Of a stretch of 64,000 nucleotides of DNA, positions 33,660-44,243 are shown piece by piece (positions within the stretch are counted from its first letter, which is position 1; each line of letters starts with the position of its first letter). The notes under the pieces were generated by a model, which saw only the letters and a list, made by a program, of their open reading frames with translations, did not search any database and had not been told where the DNA came from. A program made the translations under genes and the position numbers. Source of the DNA: Capsicum annuum (Eukaryota; Streptophyta; Magnoliopsida; Solanales; Solanaceae); assembly GCF_002878395.1 (NCBI RefSeq), contig NW_025856392.1, forward strand, positions 335,718 through 399,717, written 5' to 3'.

Positions 33660-34070
33660 ATAAAAATGGGTTTATCTATGATAATAATTAGTTGTTATTG
33701 ATAACTAAGTTGTGATATTGATTAGTTGTTAAATAAGGATAACGTGGCTTAATATTACTAGATGATAAAAAATTTAGTAATAATGATGCCTAGTTAATTA
33801 CGATGCCTAGATGAATATAATATCGAGTTAATAATGTTGACTAGCTAATAATGAGGATTAGTTGAATAACGAGGATTAGTTGGTAAATGATAGTTAGGTA
33901 ATGATTGGTGTTAGTTAATAAAAGATGGTTAGATGATAATTGGTAATTTGTTGACTAATGATGATTATCAAATATATGATAATTAGTTGATAATAATGAA
34001 TAATGGATAAATGGTAGTTATAGTCCTGTGATGAATAACGAAGTAACAGTTTAATAATCATAAGTATTGG
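33660..34070 (+). repeat. AT-rich TAGTTGATAATGA low-complexity array
   Basis: About 25 variants of TAGTTGATAAT or TTAGTTAATAATGA in 400 bases, inside the long solo LTR. The frame 33915-34154 on the minus strand is its translation and not a gene. Confidence 0.7.
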
Positions 34071-34189
34071 TTTGCTAATAACGAGTAGTTGGGATGTATT
34101 GACAAGATAGATATCTTTATGTTTATGAGTAAATTGACTTGCATCTGTGCCCATATTATATATTTGTATTTATGTGTTGATAGTTATGA

Positions 34190-34430
34190 TGATATATGGA
34201 TACCCGTCAAGGCCAGAGGATTTTTGATAACATATTAATTCCCAGTAAGGCCGGATGATATTATGATGATATTGATATCCTATTTGAGTTCGGAGGATAC
34301 TATTGGGATGATATTGATACCTGGTAAGGACGGAGGATATTATGATGATATTGATACCCAATTCAATTCCGGAGGATACTATTGAGATGTTATGGATACC
34401 CGGCAAGGCCGAAGGTTGATTACGATGATG
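34190..34430 (+). repeat. Minisatellite, about 55-60-bp unit, in solo LTR
   Basis: Four to five copies of GATATTGATACCCGGTAAGG then CCGGAGGATACTATTG. A related array is in the LTR at 63405-63590. Confidence 0.78.
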
Positions 34431-35980
34431 ATGGTCCCTATGAGGACAGTTATGATAAGTTGTGGTATTGATAGTATACTCTGTATGCATTCTTGCATGC
34501 ACATCGCCTATCACTAGTATGTACTTATATTTATCAGCCAAGATGGGATGGTTGCATAGATATGGGTGAAGGATATGTCTTGTGTTATTGTATTTGATTG
34601 AACCAAATAGGTATTTGTTTATTCAGAGTAGCCGGTTATTTATGTTGTTATTGCTATTGTTGTTAACATTATTATGATTATTATTATGGATAGCTTATGA
34701 AAAATTGGTCATTGATCTGGTATCGATATGTGAGGTATGTCTTCGGCCTCTCCTATCTTATGATTGCATTATTATGCACGATTATTTCTTGTCTAGCCAC
34801 GTGGATTAGAAACCATGAGTATGATAGTATTTAAATCCTTATAATGTTGTAATGAGGTCTTAAAATGAGAATAGGATGATGTAGGTTATGCTTTGAGTAG
34901 ACCTCGTGTTTATATGTATATAAACCTATATATATCTAGCTATATAAAGCTATGATACTATCGTATATCTCTTCCTTTATTATCCATATTGTATAGTTGT
35001 TTCTTCTCCTTGTATATTACTACACATATTTCTTTCACTCTTTATTAATATATTGACATGGGATATACGGTATAGCATTGACGTATATTGAATGCAGATA
35101 GAATAAGATAGTTCACCCTAATACTTCTCTAGTCTTATTATGTTAGACTCTTGGACATGAACAGGATAGTTGTTTCTTATAATCTCATTGACTTGTCATA
35201 TGATTTCTGGACTCTTAGGTGTAATTTTTATTTTGTTTATATATTTTACATATCTGCTTTATCTTTGGAGCTCAGTTGGTAGGAGCCTATGGATTACCAT
35301 TCGTTTGGTGCTCATACTACACTTCTGTAGCCTACAGATCATAGTACGGGTTATTGCGATTAATGTGTGCATCGAGCGGAGCAGGCCTGGTTCAGAGACT
35401 TAGAGTGAACTCCTGATGTTTAGAGTATTACTTATCTCTCTTTTATGTATTAAACTAGTCTTTAAGTTGTATTCGAAGATAAATTGTATCAGTGTATTTC
35501 TCTTGATATTTTACTTTTGTACTCTTTTTATATTGGAAGCTCTTGTACTGATACCACTAGGTTTTGGGATTCTTCTATGTATTGATCTTTATTTTAGATA
35601 TTCCACATTCTTTTCCTTATATTATTGAGTAGTACATTACTAGCCGTTCTGGAATACAGGTTAGCTTGCCTACTGGTGGGTTATGGTAGGCGTCATCATG
35701 ACCTAAGAAAATCTGGTCGTGACACCTATGGTGAGAGATATGTTGTTTATGTTGTCATTTACTTATTAAAAGATCTTATACATAGTCTATACTAGGTCCT
35801 TAGGGACGGATATTCTTTTAATATATTTAAAAAAACAATTGTAATAAGTTTTTATAGTGTTGTGAAGAGTTTTATGATACTTCCTTGTGACTTGTACTTT
35901 TATTTTATGGGTTATAAATGTTCTTCTACCTATGTGGATTAGAGTAAGTGCATTCATGACTGATTAATTGGGTTGTGACA

Positions 35981-36194
35981 GTATTGGTACAGATTTATAT
36001 ATATATATATATATGATACATATTGATGAAATACAATACATACTTGATTCATATTGACACAATACAATACATATCTAGTACCGATATATAATATGATCGT
36101 GATAAATTATTTTTATACAATAATGATACTGTTTCAAAATGCAATTCAAACACATAAATTATACAACAATGATAGAATGTCTATACGCACAATA
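35981..36194 (+). repeat. AT-rich spacer with TA run and 31-bp direct repeats
   Basis: A (TA)n run at 35997-36015 followed by two copies of CATATTGATGAAATACAATA / CATATTGACACAATACAATA. No gene. Confidence 0.65.
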
Positions 36195-38779
36195 TGGTGA
36201 TGTTTAGCTTTTCTATATTTTGACCATTTTACCATTCTTCATAATTGTTTTATATTATTTATGAGTTGTGAGAATGGTTGGCATGGTCTATAAAGCATTC
36301 GAGAATGATTTATGTGAGTTTAAGATTTTTGAGTAGCCTTAAAAGTGATAAATTTGACTTCATTAAACATTTTATGCTCTCAGTGTCAGATGGTAATTCT
36401 TTCAGTTTTATTAGATTTGGAATGTGGTTTTAGGGTTAGTAGTGTGGTTGACCTGAGTTTTGAGATTATATTTGATTTTTGAGATTTTAGATGAGTCATA
36501 GTTTATTTAGCCTAAAGGAGTTCTCAGGGTTTAACTTGTTGATAACAACCTCGTATGATAAATTTGATGGTTCCATTGAATCTAAAACATCAAAAATAGC
36601 CTAGTAACCAATTGGGTTATTTTTGTGGAGTTCTAAATGAAATATCGACGGTTCGTTGGAACATTTTGGCTTGGACTAATATCTGTTGTCCAGTTTCTAG
36701 TAATCTAGTAATTTACTCATCCTAATCATACATAGAGGTGTTGCAATCATGAAGAGTGGGTAAATTCTGCATAGCAATTGTATAGTGGTCTAACACAATT
36801 ATATGGTCCAAGTCAGGTTGTTGTTGTGATTGTGTATCTCTCTATCGTAATTGTAATGACCATTTTAGCTGTGGTCAACGATTGACCTCACGATAATGTG
36901 GGATGGGCTGCGATGGTGAGGTATTATCACATACCCCTATTTCGTTATTTCAACACCATTTTAACCGTATTTGAGCTTAAGAACCTCATGATAGGCGATT
37001 TCCAAGAGATTTTTCTACAAACTTACTTGGGTAAGCTTCTAAATCAATTTCTATCATCACCCATTGATTATCTTGAAAAATTTCTTCAAAAATTAAATTT
37101 TAAACTTCAAAATATGAGTATTGATAGACTCTTTATCTTATGCCGAATCTATTTTTGATAGCCTAGAATCATTCTAAAGCCGTTTAGAAGGGGAAAGATT
37201 CTTTTTGAGGGTTCCAAACTTATGTTTTGTCTTTTGAGATAGGTTATAACCAAAATTTCTTCAAATCGGGATAGGTAGATAACCATGCATGTAAAGGGGG
37301 TTTTGTCCATGCGAATATATTAATATTTCCAAAAAAATAATTCATTTTAGTGAAAATTGTAGTGTTTGTCCATAAGAATTTCAAATACAATTTGGAATTG
37401 TATTTTGAAAAGTGAAAACAAGTTAAACTTGTTTTCACCATTTTCTCTCACAAAAAGTCAAAAACAAATCCAATTTATATTCATGGTCAAACACAACTCC
37501 GAACTCCAACTTCAACTCCAATTCCAACTCCAAAACATTTTGGTTTTCCATGTCCAAACACCTATAAAGTATGCTATGGGTTAGGGTTTTTATTGTGGTT
37601 TTCATCTTTTGAGATCATTATTTTACTGTGCTGCCTATATGGGGGCTTTTTGTGAAACTTATTATTGTCTTGAGAGATTATTATCACTGAGATACATGCA
37701 TGGGGGCTGGCATTAGTCTTGTTTGAGCAGTATTTGTTCATTATTATTATTATGATACCGATGTGGGGGCGAGGATGGATACTATTGATGTTTCACATGA
37801 TGCTTATCTATTGTGATTTAACGTATTCATTAATACCATTATTGAGTTGATTTGTTATATGTGCAGAGCTGGTTATGAGCGTACATCTTCATTGATACAT
37901 CTATAAGAATAGAACTGGTAATACTGAGGAACACTTATTTTTGAAAAATAAGACACTTTATGAAATGCCTTAATCGAAGGATATTTCATAAGATTTACTG
38001 ATTAGATTATGATAAGTTGCTAACCCCCATGGGTCCTCTTCTAGAAGATTAGGCTTGAAACGTATATAGGAGGTGAAAAAATTATCATTACAATCATGAC
38101 ATATGATCATATTGCACTACAATACATTCTTTTATGTGATTGATATTGTATATTTTGATCTTTTTTATATGTATATTTGTCTTGTTGACATATCTTATAC
38201 CGTTATTTTAATTGTATTATTATATTGTTAGGAGATCTACAACTAGATCCACTGTTGGGAACTTTTCTAAATGCAGGTGGTTGTGCTACTCATACTTTCC
38301 TATATATATATATATAGTAATCTACTTTGCTTGATCATCCTAGAATACCTACTGTGTACAAGTGGACCATACTTACTCCTACTTCTGTACCCTTTTGGTG
38401 TAGATTCCAGTTCTTGTGTGAGCTATAGATAGTGATACTCAAGCATTTTTGGCATCTTCAAAGACTAGTGAGCTCGCCCTCTGTAACTATGCACGACTTC
38501 ATCTAATTTCATATGTATTTACGAGATAGATATTATGTACTTATTTTCTATGTTAGAGATATGGTGCTCTGTATTCATAACACAAATCTTGGGATTGGAG
38601 TTGTAATTATTTTGGATATAGCTTGTCATTATTATATTTGTCTAACAGTATCCTAAAGTCTCGTATTTGATTATTGGCTATCATTTTTCTATCTTCTGTA
38701 TCTCTTATTTAGTTAGGCTTACCTACTAGGGTTGGTTAGGTTAGGTGTCATCGTGACCTCAAATTCGGAGTCCTGACCA
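36195..38779 (+). mobile_element. 5' LTR of chromovirus T2
   Basis: About 2.6 kb between TGGTGATGTTTAGC and GAGTCCTGACCA, followed by an initiator-tRNA primer site and gag, so this is a 5' LTR in plus orientation. It contains a small MITE at 37362-37561 and a short TA run at 38302-38318. Open frames at 36898-37158 and elsewhere have no domain. Confidence 0.65.
37362..37561. mobile_element. hAT-like MITE
   Basis: A 200-base insert with terminal inverted repeats GTGTTTGTCCATAAGAATTT and, at the right end reverse complemented, GTGTTTGGACATGGAAAACC. The interior contains CAAATTTGGAATTGTA-like and repeated CAACTCCAA words common in MITEs with GTGTTTGGCCA ends. A target duplication is not visible. 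Family assignment is by recollection. Confidence 0.6.
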
Positions 38780-38781
38780 AT

Positions 38782-38799
38782 TTGTATCATAGCACTAGG
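38782..38799 (+). promoter_or_regulatory. Primer-binding site, tRNA-iMet type, T2
   Basis: TTGTATCATAGCACTAGG, a decayed TTGGTATCAGAGCCTAGG, two bases after the LTR end. Confidence 0.7.
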
Positions 38800-38979
38800 T
38801 TAATAAGTCTCATGAGTAAGTGAGAAAGATGTCTAATAGATTCCCAAAGATCTATACGTTGATGTCTGTATCTATCTTCAAGAGGATATGGTATGTTGTA
38901 GGAAAAGTTCTCTAATTTAATTCAATATAGTGTGTGTTGTTCATACTTGGTATTCTATATTTATATCTCACTTTTTTTT

Positions 38980-39590
38980 GTGCAAATGGTGAAAACTCAA
39001 TTAAGAGTTATTGAGGATGTTGAGACATCACCAATAGCAGAAGCCCAAGATAGAAAATGAGGCAAGGGTTGCTACCGAGACCAAGGTAGAGACCCGATAA
39101 AAGGAGCATCTACATGTAGAGGGTTAGCTAAAGCAGCCTCACACCAGCCAAATATTGATCATGTTGAGGTAGATTATAGGCTAGAGAATATAGGACTAGC
39201 CTATTAGGGTACTAGTCACACCAGTGTTGTCAGATATTTTAATTTAGCTTTTGAGCTATTTGAATGGCACTTCTCAAGCAGGTATTCTACTAAATGCACT
39301 TGATGGTTCTCAAAGAGAGAGGGTGTCCAGAAATTAGGGAAGTTTCTATTCATGGTTGTCAGACCCTTAGGCCATAGTAAGATGTCGTGATGGCCACACA
39401 TGTTGAGGTGTTGCCTACCAAGCTTGTTGTTTTGCCTATAGTTCATGGTCTAATGATATTTATTCATGATCATAAGAGGTTTAAGAGATTTATGAGATTG
39501 TCCCCTCCTAAGTTTAGTGGTGTTTTTGGTGAGAAAGCTTATGAGTTCTTGAAGGATTGTTAGGAGAGGTTTCATAACCTTGGTTTGATA
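38980..39590 (+). pseudogene. Truncated chromovirus gag (T2)
   Basis: Starts near VKTQLRVIEDVE (38986) and reaches the gag core as KRFKRFMRLSPPKFSGVFGE, KAYEFLKDC, ERFHNLGLI at 39470-39588, the N-terminal helices of the Tekay-like Gag. The same segment in G3 continues into THGVDYTTF; here it breaks off at 39590, at a GATCGCAACC sequence of another element, and I do not find the rest of T2 in the window. TAG replaces a Tyr or Gln codon (39560) and there are further stops near 39057. Confidence 0.75.
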
Positions 39591-39644
39591 CGATCGCAAC
39601 CTGAGGGCCGCGATCATGGTCAGTCAAAATAAGTTAGCATATGG
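39591..39644 (+). other. Short leftover between T2 gag and E2
   Basis: 54 bases with a GATCGCAACCTGAGGGCCGC word, ending TATGG next to the E2 LTR. It resembles the GATCG-rich segments at 39880, 42775 and 44285 and is probably a scrap of another LTR. Confidence 0.5.
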
Positions 39645-41174
39645 TGATTGATGAGTGGTGAATTTACCACTCATTTACACTCAACATCTGTGCACACTAC
39701 TGTGATTTGAATGTATAAGTGACACATATTTGTGGTAAAATCCACTAATTCTCATACTTTGCAGGTATGCAAGTGCTAAGATAAAGAGAAGCAACCTTGA
39801 TCTAAAAAGGGACCAAAAAGGGGAATATGAGTGCAAGAGCTAGATAAGATAAAGCAAGAGCAGGATCTTTCCCTCAGTTACAGTGATCGTGAAATAAGGA
39901 CCGCGATCGAGATCAGTCAAGCTAGTCAAACAACGACAATCGTGATCACTCCTCTACAATTGCAGAAGTTGCGATCGCAATCAATCCTCTGCAATTTCGT
40001 GAGAGCGGAAAATGGTCCGAGGGTAAAAATTCATTTTGCACTAATGACCTCAAATCCCATTTAAGTCTCAAAATCCATCCATTCTACGAAGCTTATCATA
40101 TCATTCCACAACCCTACCTCCCATCCTTACTTTAGGGTTTTCGTAATTTCTTGGATCTTGGAGCTTAAATTTACACTAATTTGAAGCAAGATTTAATTAG
40201 AGGAACTCTAAAGTATAGATTTGGATTTGTTTATTGAAGACTCATTTGAGTCTAAAGTGTGGTTTGTCCTCTCTTTATTTTTCTTATGAATAACTTTTAT
40301 AGATAACTTGGTATATTTGATTTTATTGTCCTTATGATGTGCGAGACCTACCTCTTGAGGTTATACTTGATTAGGGTGCAATGGTGTATGGGTTGTAATG
40401 TATTTGTGTGAATTCTAGGTTATTGATGATGGGTTCTAATATTTTTTGATCAAATTGGTTGTAATTTATGTGTGAAATCCCCAAATATCTATATGGGTTT
40501 GATAGGTAAAAATCCCAAGCTCTTGAAAGCTCAAACGATCCTTAAAAGAGGGGTTTGGGTGAACTTTTGGAATCCATATCATCGTTGAAAAGGGGATGTA
40601 GGAACCAAGCAAATAGTAGATAATTTATGGGCATATTTTGCTAATTCTCACTATCTTAGACATAAGGGTGATTACAAGGTTGACTACACTATAGGTATCA
40701 TCCTAGAAATAGGGATGCCCAATTGAGTTGTTAAGCAGCTTTAATTGACACACTCGTTATGTACTCGTAGGGTTCAATAAGGGACATCTTTGAGGTTTTG
40801 TTAAAGAACTAGCCTTAAGTAATTTAAACCTAGCCTACCACATAACAACGATTAGAATTTGCACCAAATAATCATATTCCTATGCATAATTATCCCCTAG
40901 GAAAGCATAGTCCCAAGATCAGTTCCTAATTGTTTACACTCTGATCAATCTTAGTCTCAAGTTAGTCCTTTAAAAGCCCAAGGATAATTATATCTCTGAA
41001 AACCCCCAAACTACTTTGTATCATAGGTTTGAACTTAGCATGTAACTTTTATTTCAAACTTACTCAATCGCCACTCACATTGTTTCTCGTGGATTCCACC
41101 CCGACTCTTAGTTGGGTAAATATATTGACAACGACCGCCTTGCACTTAAATTGACGTGTAAGTTAAGCATTATA
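39645..41174 (+). mobile_element. 5' LTR of E2
   Basis: Begins TGATTGATGAGTGGTGAATT and ends AAGTTAAGCATTATA. It contains GATCGCGATC-like words (39880-39990) and ends in the CGCCACTCACATTGTTTCTC..CCCGACTCTTAG block that E1 also has before its LTR end (16185-16230). Confidence 0.8.
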
Positions 41175-41179
41175 AAAAA

Positions 41180-41197
41180 TGGTGTCGTTGTCGGGGA
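41180..41197 (+). promoter_or_regulatory. Primer-binding site, tRNA-Asp type, E2
   Basis: TGGTGTCGTTGTCGGGGA, three changes from the perfect complement of plant tRNA-Asp. It is the least decayed of the four such sites in the window. Confidence 0.87.
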
Positions 41198-41456
41198 ACA
41201 ATTTGGTATATTGAGTTGGTTTGAAATTTTAGCTTATTTGCTTAAATCCAAACTTGTAAATACTTTTTATTGTGATTTTCTTTTGTTCCTTGTGTTAGGT
41301 AGATTTTTGTTTTTATTTATTTCTTACTATGGCATCATGGGACAAATATGATTTTGGAGGTTGGAAATATTATCTTGATAAACCATGGCCATATTGTGGT
41401 GGACCCTAAATTTGTAAAAATTATAGATATGCTCTCCAAAAAGAGGTATGTGTACC

Positions 41457-41520
41457 ATCCTGATCCTATTGGGAGTATGATTATTATGTCTACTATCCTG
41501 ATCCTATTGGGAGTATGATT
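41457..41520 (+). repeat. 26-bp direct repeat in E2 ORF
   Basis: ATCCTGATCCTATTGGGAGT followed by ATGATT occurs at 41457-41482 and 41495-41520. Confidence 0.85.
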
Positions 41521-41780
41521 GTTCTTTATGTGGTGGTCGTGATGGACATTAGAGTGATTGTCCAAATGCCCATTCCCCTCATTATACTAACCCAAATGAT
41601 AGTTCTTTTGATGACTTTGATAGTTCTTATGATGACAAAAAAGAAGAACAATGTGTCAAATGCAATGGTGTTGAAGCAATGCTTCAACTTATCTTGGATT
41701 GGATAGAAATAATGAGGGATAACATACAACTCATGCATTAAGACATGAGGGCATGTAAAGAGAAAATCAAAGGGTTAGAA

Positions 41781-42108
41781 GAAGTGGGCATGGAGGCCAA
41801 TCTTTCAAATACCATGAGTGTGCCCACTCTTCAAAATGAGTTATATGTTGAAGAATCCTTGAAGATTTCCGAACCAACCAAACCTAATATAGTTGAAGAT
41901 GCCAAAGTTAGAGAAGTGGCATGAGAGAGAAAATAAACACCTAAGAAGTGGGCATGGAGGCTAATCTTTCAAATACCATGATTGTGCCCACTCTTCAAAT
42001 TGAGTTCAATGTTGAAGAATCCTTAGTGATTCCCAAACCAACCAAACCTAATATAGTTAAAGATGCCAAAGTTGAAGAAGTGGAATGAGAGTCAAACAAA
42101 AAACCTAA
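41781..42108 (+). repeat. 164-bp tandem duplication in E2
   Basis: Copy 1 is 41781-41944 and copy 2 41945-42108, roughly 90% alike (GAAGTGGGCATGGAGGC... through GATGCCAAAGTT). It duplicates about 55 codons of the E2 reading frame. Confidence 0.9.
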
Positions 42109-42566
42109 GAAAATTTCTTACGAAGACTCTAGTCCATCTTGGGGTGAGGATGCTAATAAGGATGCAAATTTGAAATTAATGGATAGGCCTCATTAAAACC
42201 ATTTTTCAACATTGTTCTTAGTGGATATGATGAAAGTCTATCCACCTAATCCAATAATGGATATTTTGGAATTTGACATTCCAAAAACACAAATGTGAAC
42301 CCCACTATCTAAGGTAAAAGAGCTCAATTCGCGATGTACAACTAGTGCCTATTGATGGTCTCACCAATACCCAATGAGCCTACTCAAAAATTTGATGTGA
42401 AATTGGGTAAAAGGTTTAAGTCCTCGAAGTGGCATGATAGAACATGTTTCTTCGTGCCCTTGCATTTGCCCAACACACTTCAAAGATGTATTGATCAAAA
42501 ATTTGGGTAGTAAATTCAAATACTCTAAGTGGAGACACAAATAATGGCTAAAGAGGCATCATTCTG

Positions 42567-42601
42567 CGACGTTAAACCAAGCTCTTGATGGGAGGAAACC
42601 C
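42567..42601 (+). other. Athila/Tat-type landmark motif in E2
   Basis: Reads GCGACGTTAAACCAAGCTCT then TGATGGGAGGAAACC, a near-intact version of the conserved block that I associate with Athila internal regions. The worn copy in E1 is at 17197-17230. Confidence 0.65.
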
Positions 42602-44233
42602 TTCATTTTCATGTTTACTCCATATTCTTTTGAATAAGTCACATAATTTTGATATTTTGTAGGTGTTTTAGACAGGTTAGAAGCCAAAATAGGGGAAAAC
42701 CAAGCTTAGAACTGTAGAAGCCATGCAGAAAAATAGGGTAAAATAGAGAAGTATATGGCCTTAGTTACCATAATCGTTGACTGAGGGCCGCAATTACGGT
42801 GCCACCATTGCACCAATCTTGTCTAGATTAGACCACTATGCCCAGATTTTAACATGGTTATCAATTTGGTTTCAGGAAGCCCTTTTACCCTTCTTATTTT
42901 TTATGTTATGTAGTGAGGTCACTAAAATTCTTGTGTGGCCTTGTCCTTCTGTGAATACACGTTGTCTTCCAATACTTTAATTTAGTACACACGAAGTATG
43001 GAAATTTTGTGAATTGATTGTTTTCATTTTTAGATGTCTATTTCTTTTAATAATGATATTGGGTGAGCCTTTTCTTATGACAGATTGAGTGATGACATTA
43101 TTAAGTAAAACTCATCAGGGTGGGTCTTAAGCCATAGATGTAGGGGAAGTCTGAGTACCTATAGCATCAAAGCTCTAAATGCAAGGAAAGTGTAAGTAAT
43201 TGTGGCATTTTTTATTTGCGATCGCACTTATACCTATAGTAAAGTCTGAGTAGCCATATGGTTTGCCAGAATGAAAGACAAATTATGAGACGAAGGCATA
43301 GGTGGGTTCCATAATTAGCAAATTATGTGTGGTGCAAATGCAAAGAAAACACTCCCCCTCCATTAAATTTTTTTTTCAAAAATCAAAGGCACGGACGTGA
43401 GAGACCTTGTATCAATACTTCTTCTCTTTTTGTGACTCAAAATTTTGGTTTGTGAAAGTTAATAGATAGTCCATTTTTTTCTCTAGTAGGAGGTAAAATT
43501 GAGCCCCCATGGTGAATTTGCATGACATGTGTGGTGAACTTATTTATTTGAATATCATGTATACTTGTACTATCTAAACTTGCCCTATTAGTCTCTTAAA
43601 GCTAATTTTGATTTTACGTGGTTGGTGAGATGATCTTAGGCCATCTATGTGATGTTGGAAGTCCACTTTAACCAAAACAGCCTACCCGTGCATAAATGTT
43701 ATCCCTAGTCACCCACTTCGATCCTTGAGACCTTTCTTTAGAAAACACATAGCAAGTTATGAGCCTTTTAATTTTTATCCGTCTTTTGAACCCCACCCTC
43801 GTTGAACTTAAAAATTCAAATTATGGCTAAAATCCTAAGTTGGGGTGGTGAATATTGGAATAGATAATGTTGGGCTATGAAGTTGTAAGTGGATGTTGAA
43901 GAGCTTAATCATTGAGAACAAATGAGTAAGAAAAAAAAAGGATTCAACAAAGGAAACAAAACCATGAAATGGGTGAGCCAAGGAGATATAAGTTGGCACA
44001 CATGTAAGAGAAAACAAAAGAGGTAGCTCATGATCAAAAGATGGATAGAATTTTGTGATGCAGATGTTCAAGGATGGAATAGCCTTGATGTTCCTAAATT
44101 ATATCCTACCCTACCCCAAACCAACATTACAAGCTTAAAAATCCCTTTTTGATCTCCAACCAAGTATATTCATTGTAGTGGCGATTGAAAATACTGGTAA
44201 GAGTTAGTGTTGATTAAGCACAAGCAAAGCTTT
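42602..44233 (+). other. E2 3' interior, no recognisable domains
   Basis: No pol. It includes a GACTGAGGGCCGCAATTACG segment at 42778, A/G-rich runs (43925-43945) and blocks about the size and type of E1's 3' tail. The minus frame 43835-44071 and plus frame 42777-42980 are chance openings. Confidence 0.55.
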
Positions 44234-44243
44234 GAGTTGGGGG
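44234..44243 (+). promoter_or_regulatory. Polypurine tract of E2
   Basis: GAGTTGGGGG, the usual Athila/Tat form, followed by TATGG and non-matching sequence. Confidence 0.6.

Larger units (their letters stand above)
30916..35724 (+). mobile_element. Very long solo LTR (4.8 kb), chromovirus type
   Basis: Starts TGTAATGACCCTTTAAGTCA and ends CTGGTCGTGACA. Flanking 5-mers are CTTAT (30911-30915) and CCTAT (35725-35729), one mismatch, so it looks like a solo LTR with its target duplication. It is of the same family as the LTRs at 60070 and 61723 (shared CCCAAGTCATTTATGACTTG, GATTAGAAGTGGG and the repeat near 34190) but roughly 2 kb longer, the excess lying mainly in AT-rich repetitive sequence at 32700-34190. 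It has no coding capacity. Confidence 0.72.
29025..35980 (+). mobile_element. Decayed Gypsy-like LTR carrying a MITE and a solo LTR
   Basis: The sequence outside the two insertions (29025-29158, 29413-30915 and 35725-35980) has no coding signal, contains two minisatellites, and ends TTGGGTTGTGACAG at 35970-35981 followed by TATTGGTACAG, which resembles an LTR end (GGGTCGTGACA) plus a worn initiator-tRNA primer site. I take it as the right part of an LTR whose left end was removed where C1 inserted. The lineage is not resolved. Confidence 0.4.
41330..42180 (+). pseudogene. Zinc-knuckle ORF remnant in E2
   Basis: The frame begins like MASWDKYDFGGWKYYLDKPW, then YCGGP, then (41520-41561) CSLCGGRDGH, a TAG, and SDC: a zinc-knuckle variant with spacing CX2CX5HX3C. 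It continues with PNAHSPHYTNPNDSSFDDF, acidic DDKKEEQCVKCNG, and a duplicated coding-like block (41781-42108) whose first copy reads EEVGMEANLSNTMSVPTL. Stops interrupt it. E1 has the equivalent ORF at the same place relative to its primer site. A shortened Gag or nucleocapsid-like product is my inference. The more standard Athila Gag is absent. Confidence 0.55.
39645..44243 (+). mobile_element. E2: Athila/Tat-like non-autonomous element lacking a matching 3' LTR
   Basis: A 5' LTR (39645-41174, 1530 bases, the same size as E1's), a tRNA-Asp-type primer site, a 3-kb interior with a zinc-knuckle ORF but no pol, and a polypurine tract (44234-44243). After the tract the sequence is not the 5' LTR sequence. 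TATGG lies on both sides (39640-39644 and 44244-44248). E2 therefore has lost its 3' LTR, or carries one from a different subfamily beginning TGGCGATTGCATG. Confidence 0.72.

Noticed and set aside
34170..34541. 123-residue minus-strand frame, His/Ile/Tyr-rich
   Set aside because: It is the reverse translation of a tandem repeat in the long solo LTR.
36898..37158. 86-residue open frame as a possible host gene
   Set aside because: It lies wholly in the T2 LTR and has no domain, splice pattern or codon bias that I can recognise.
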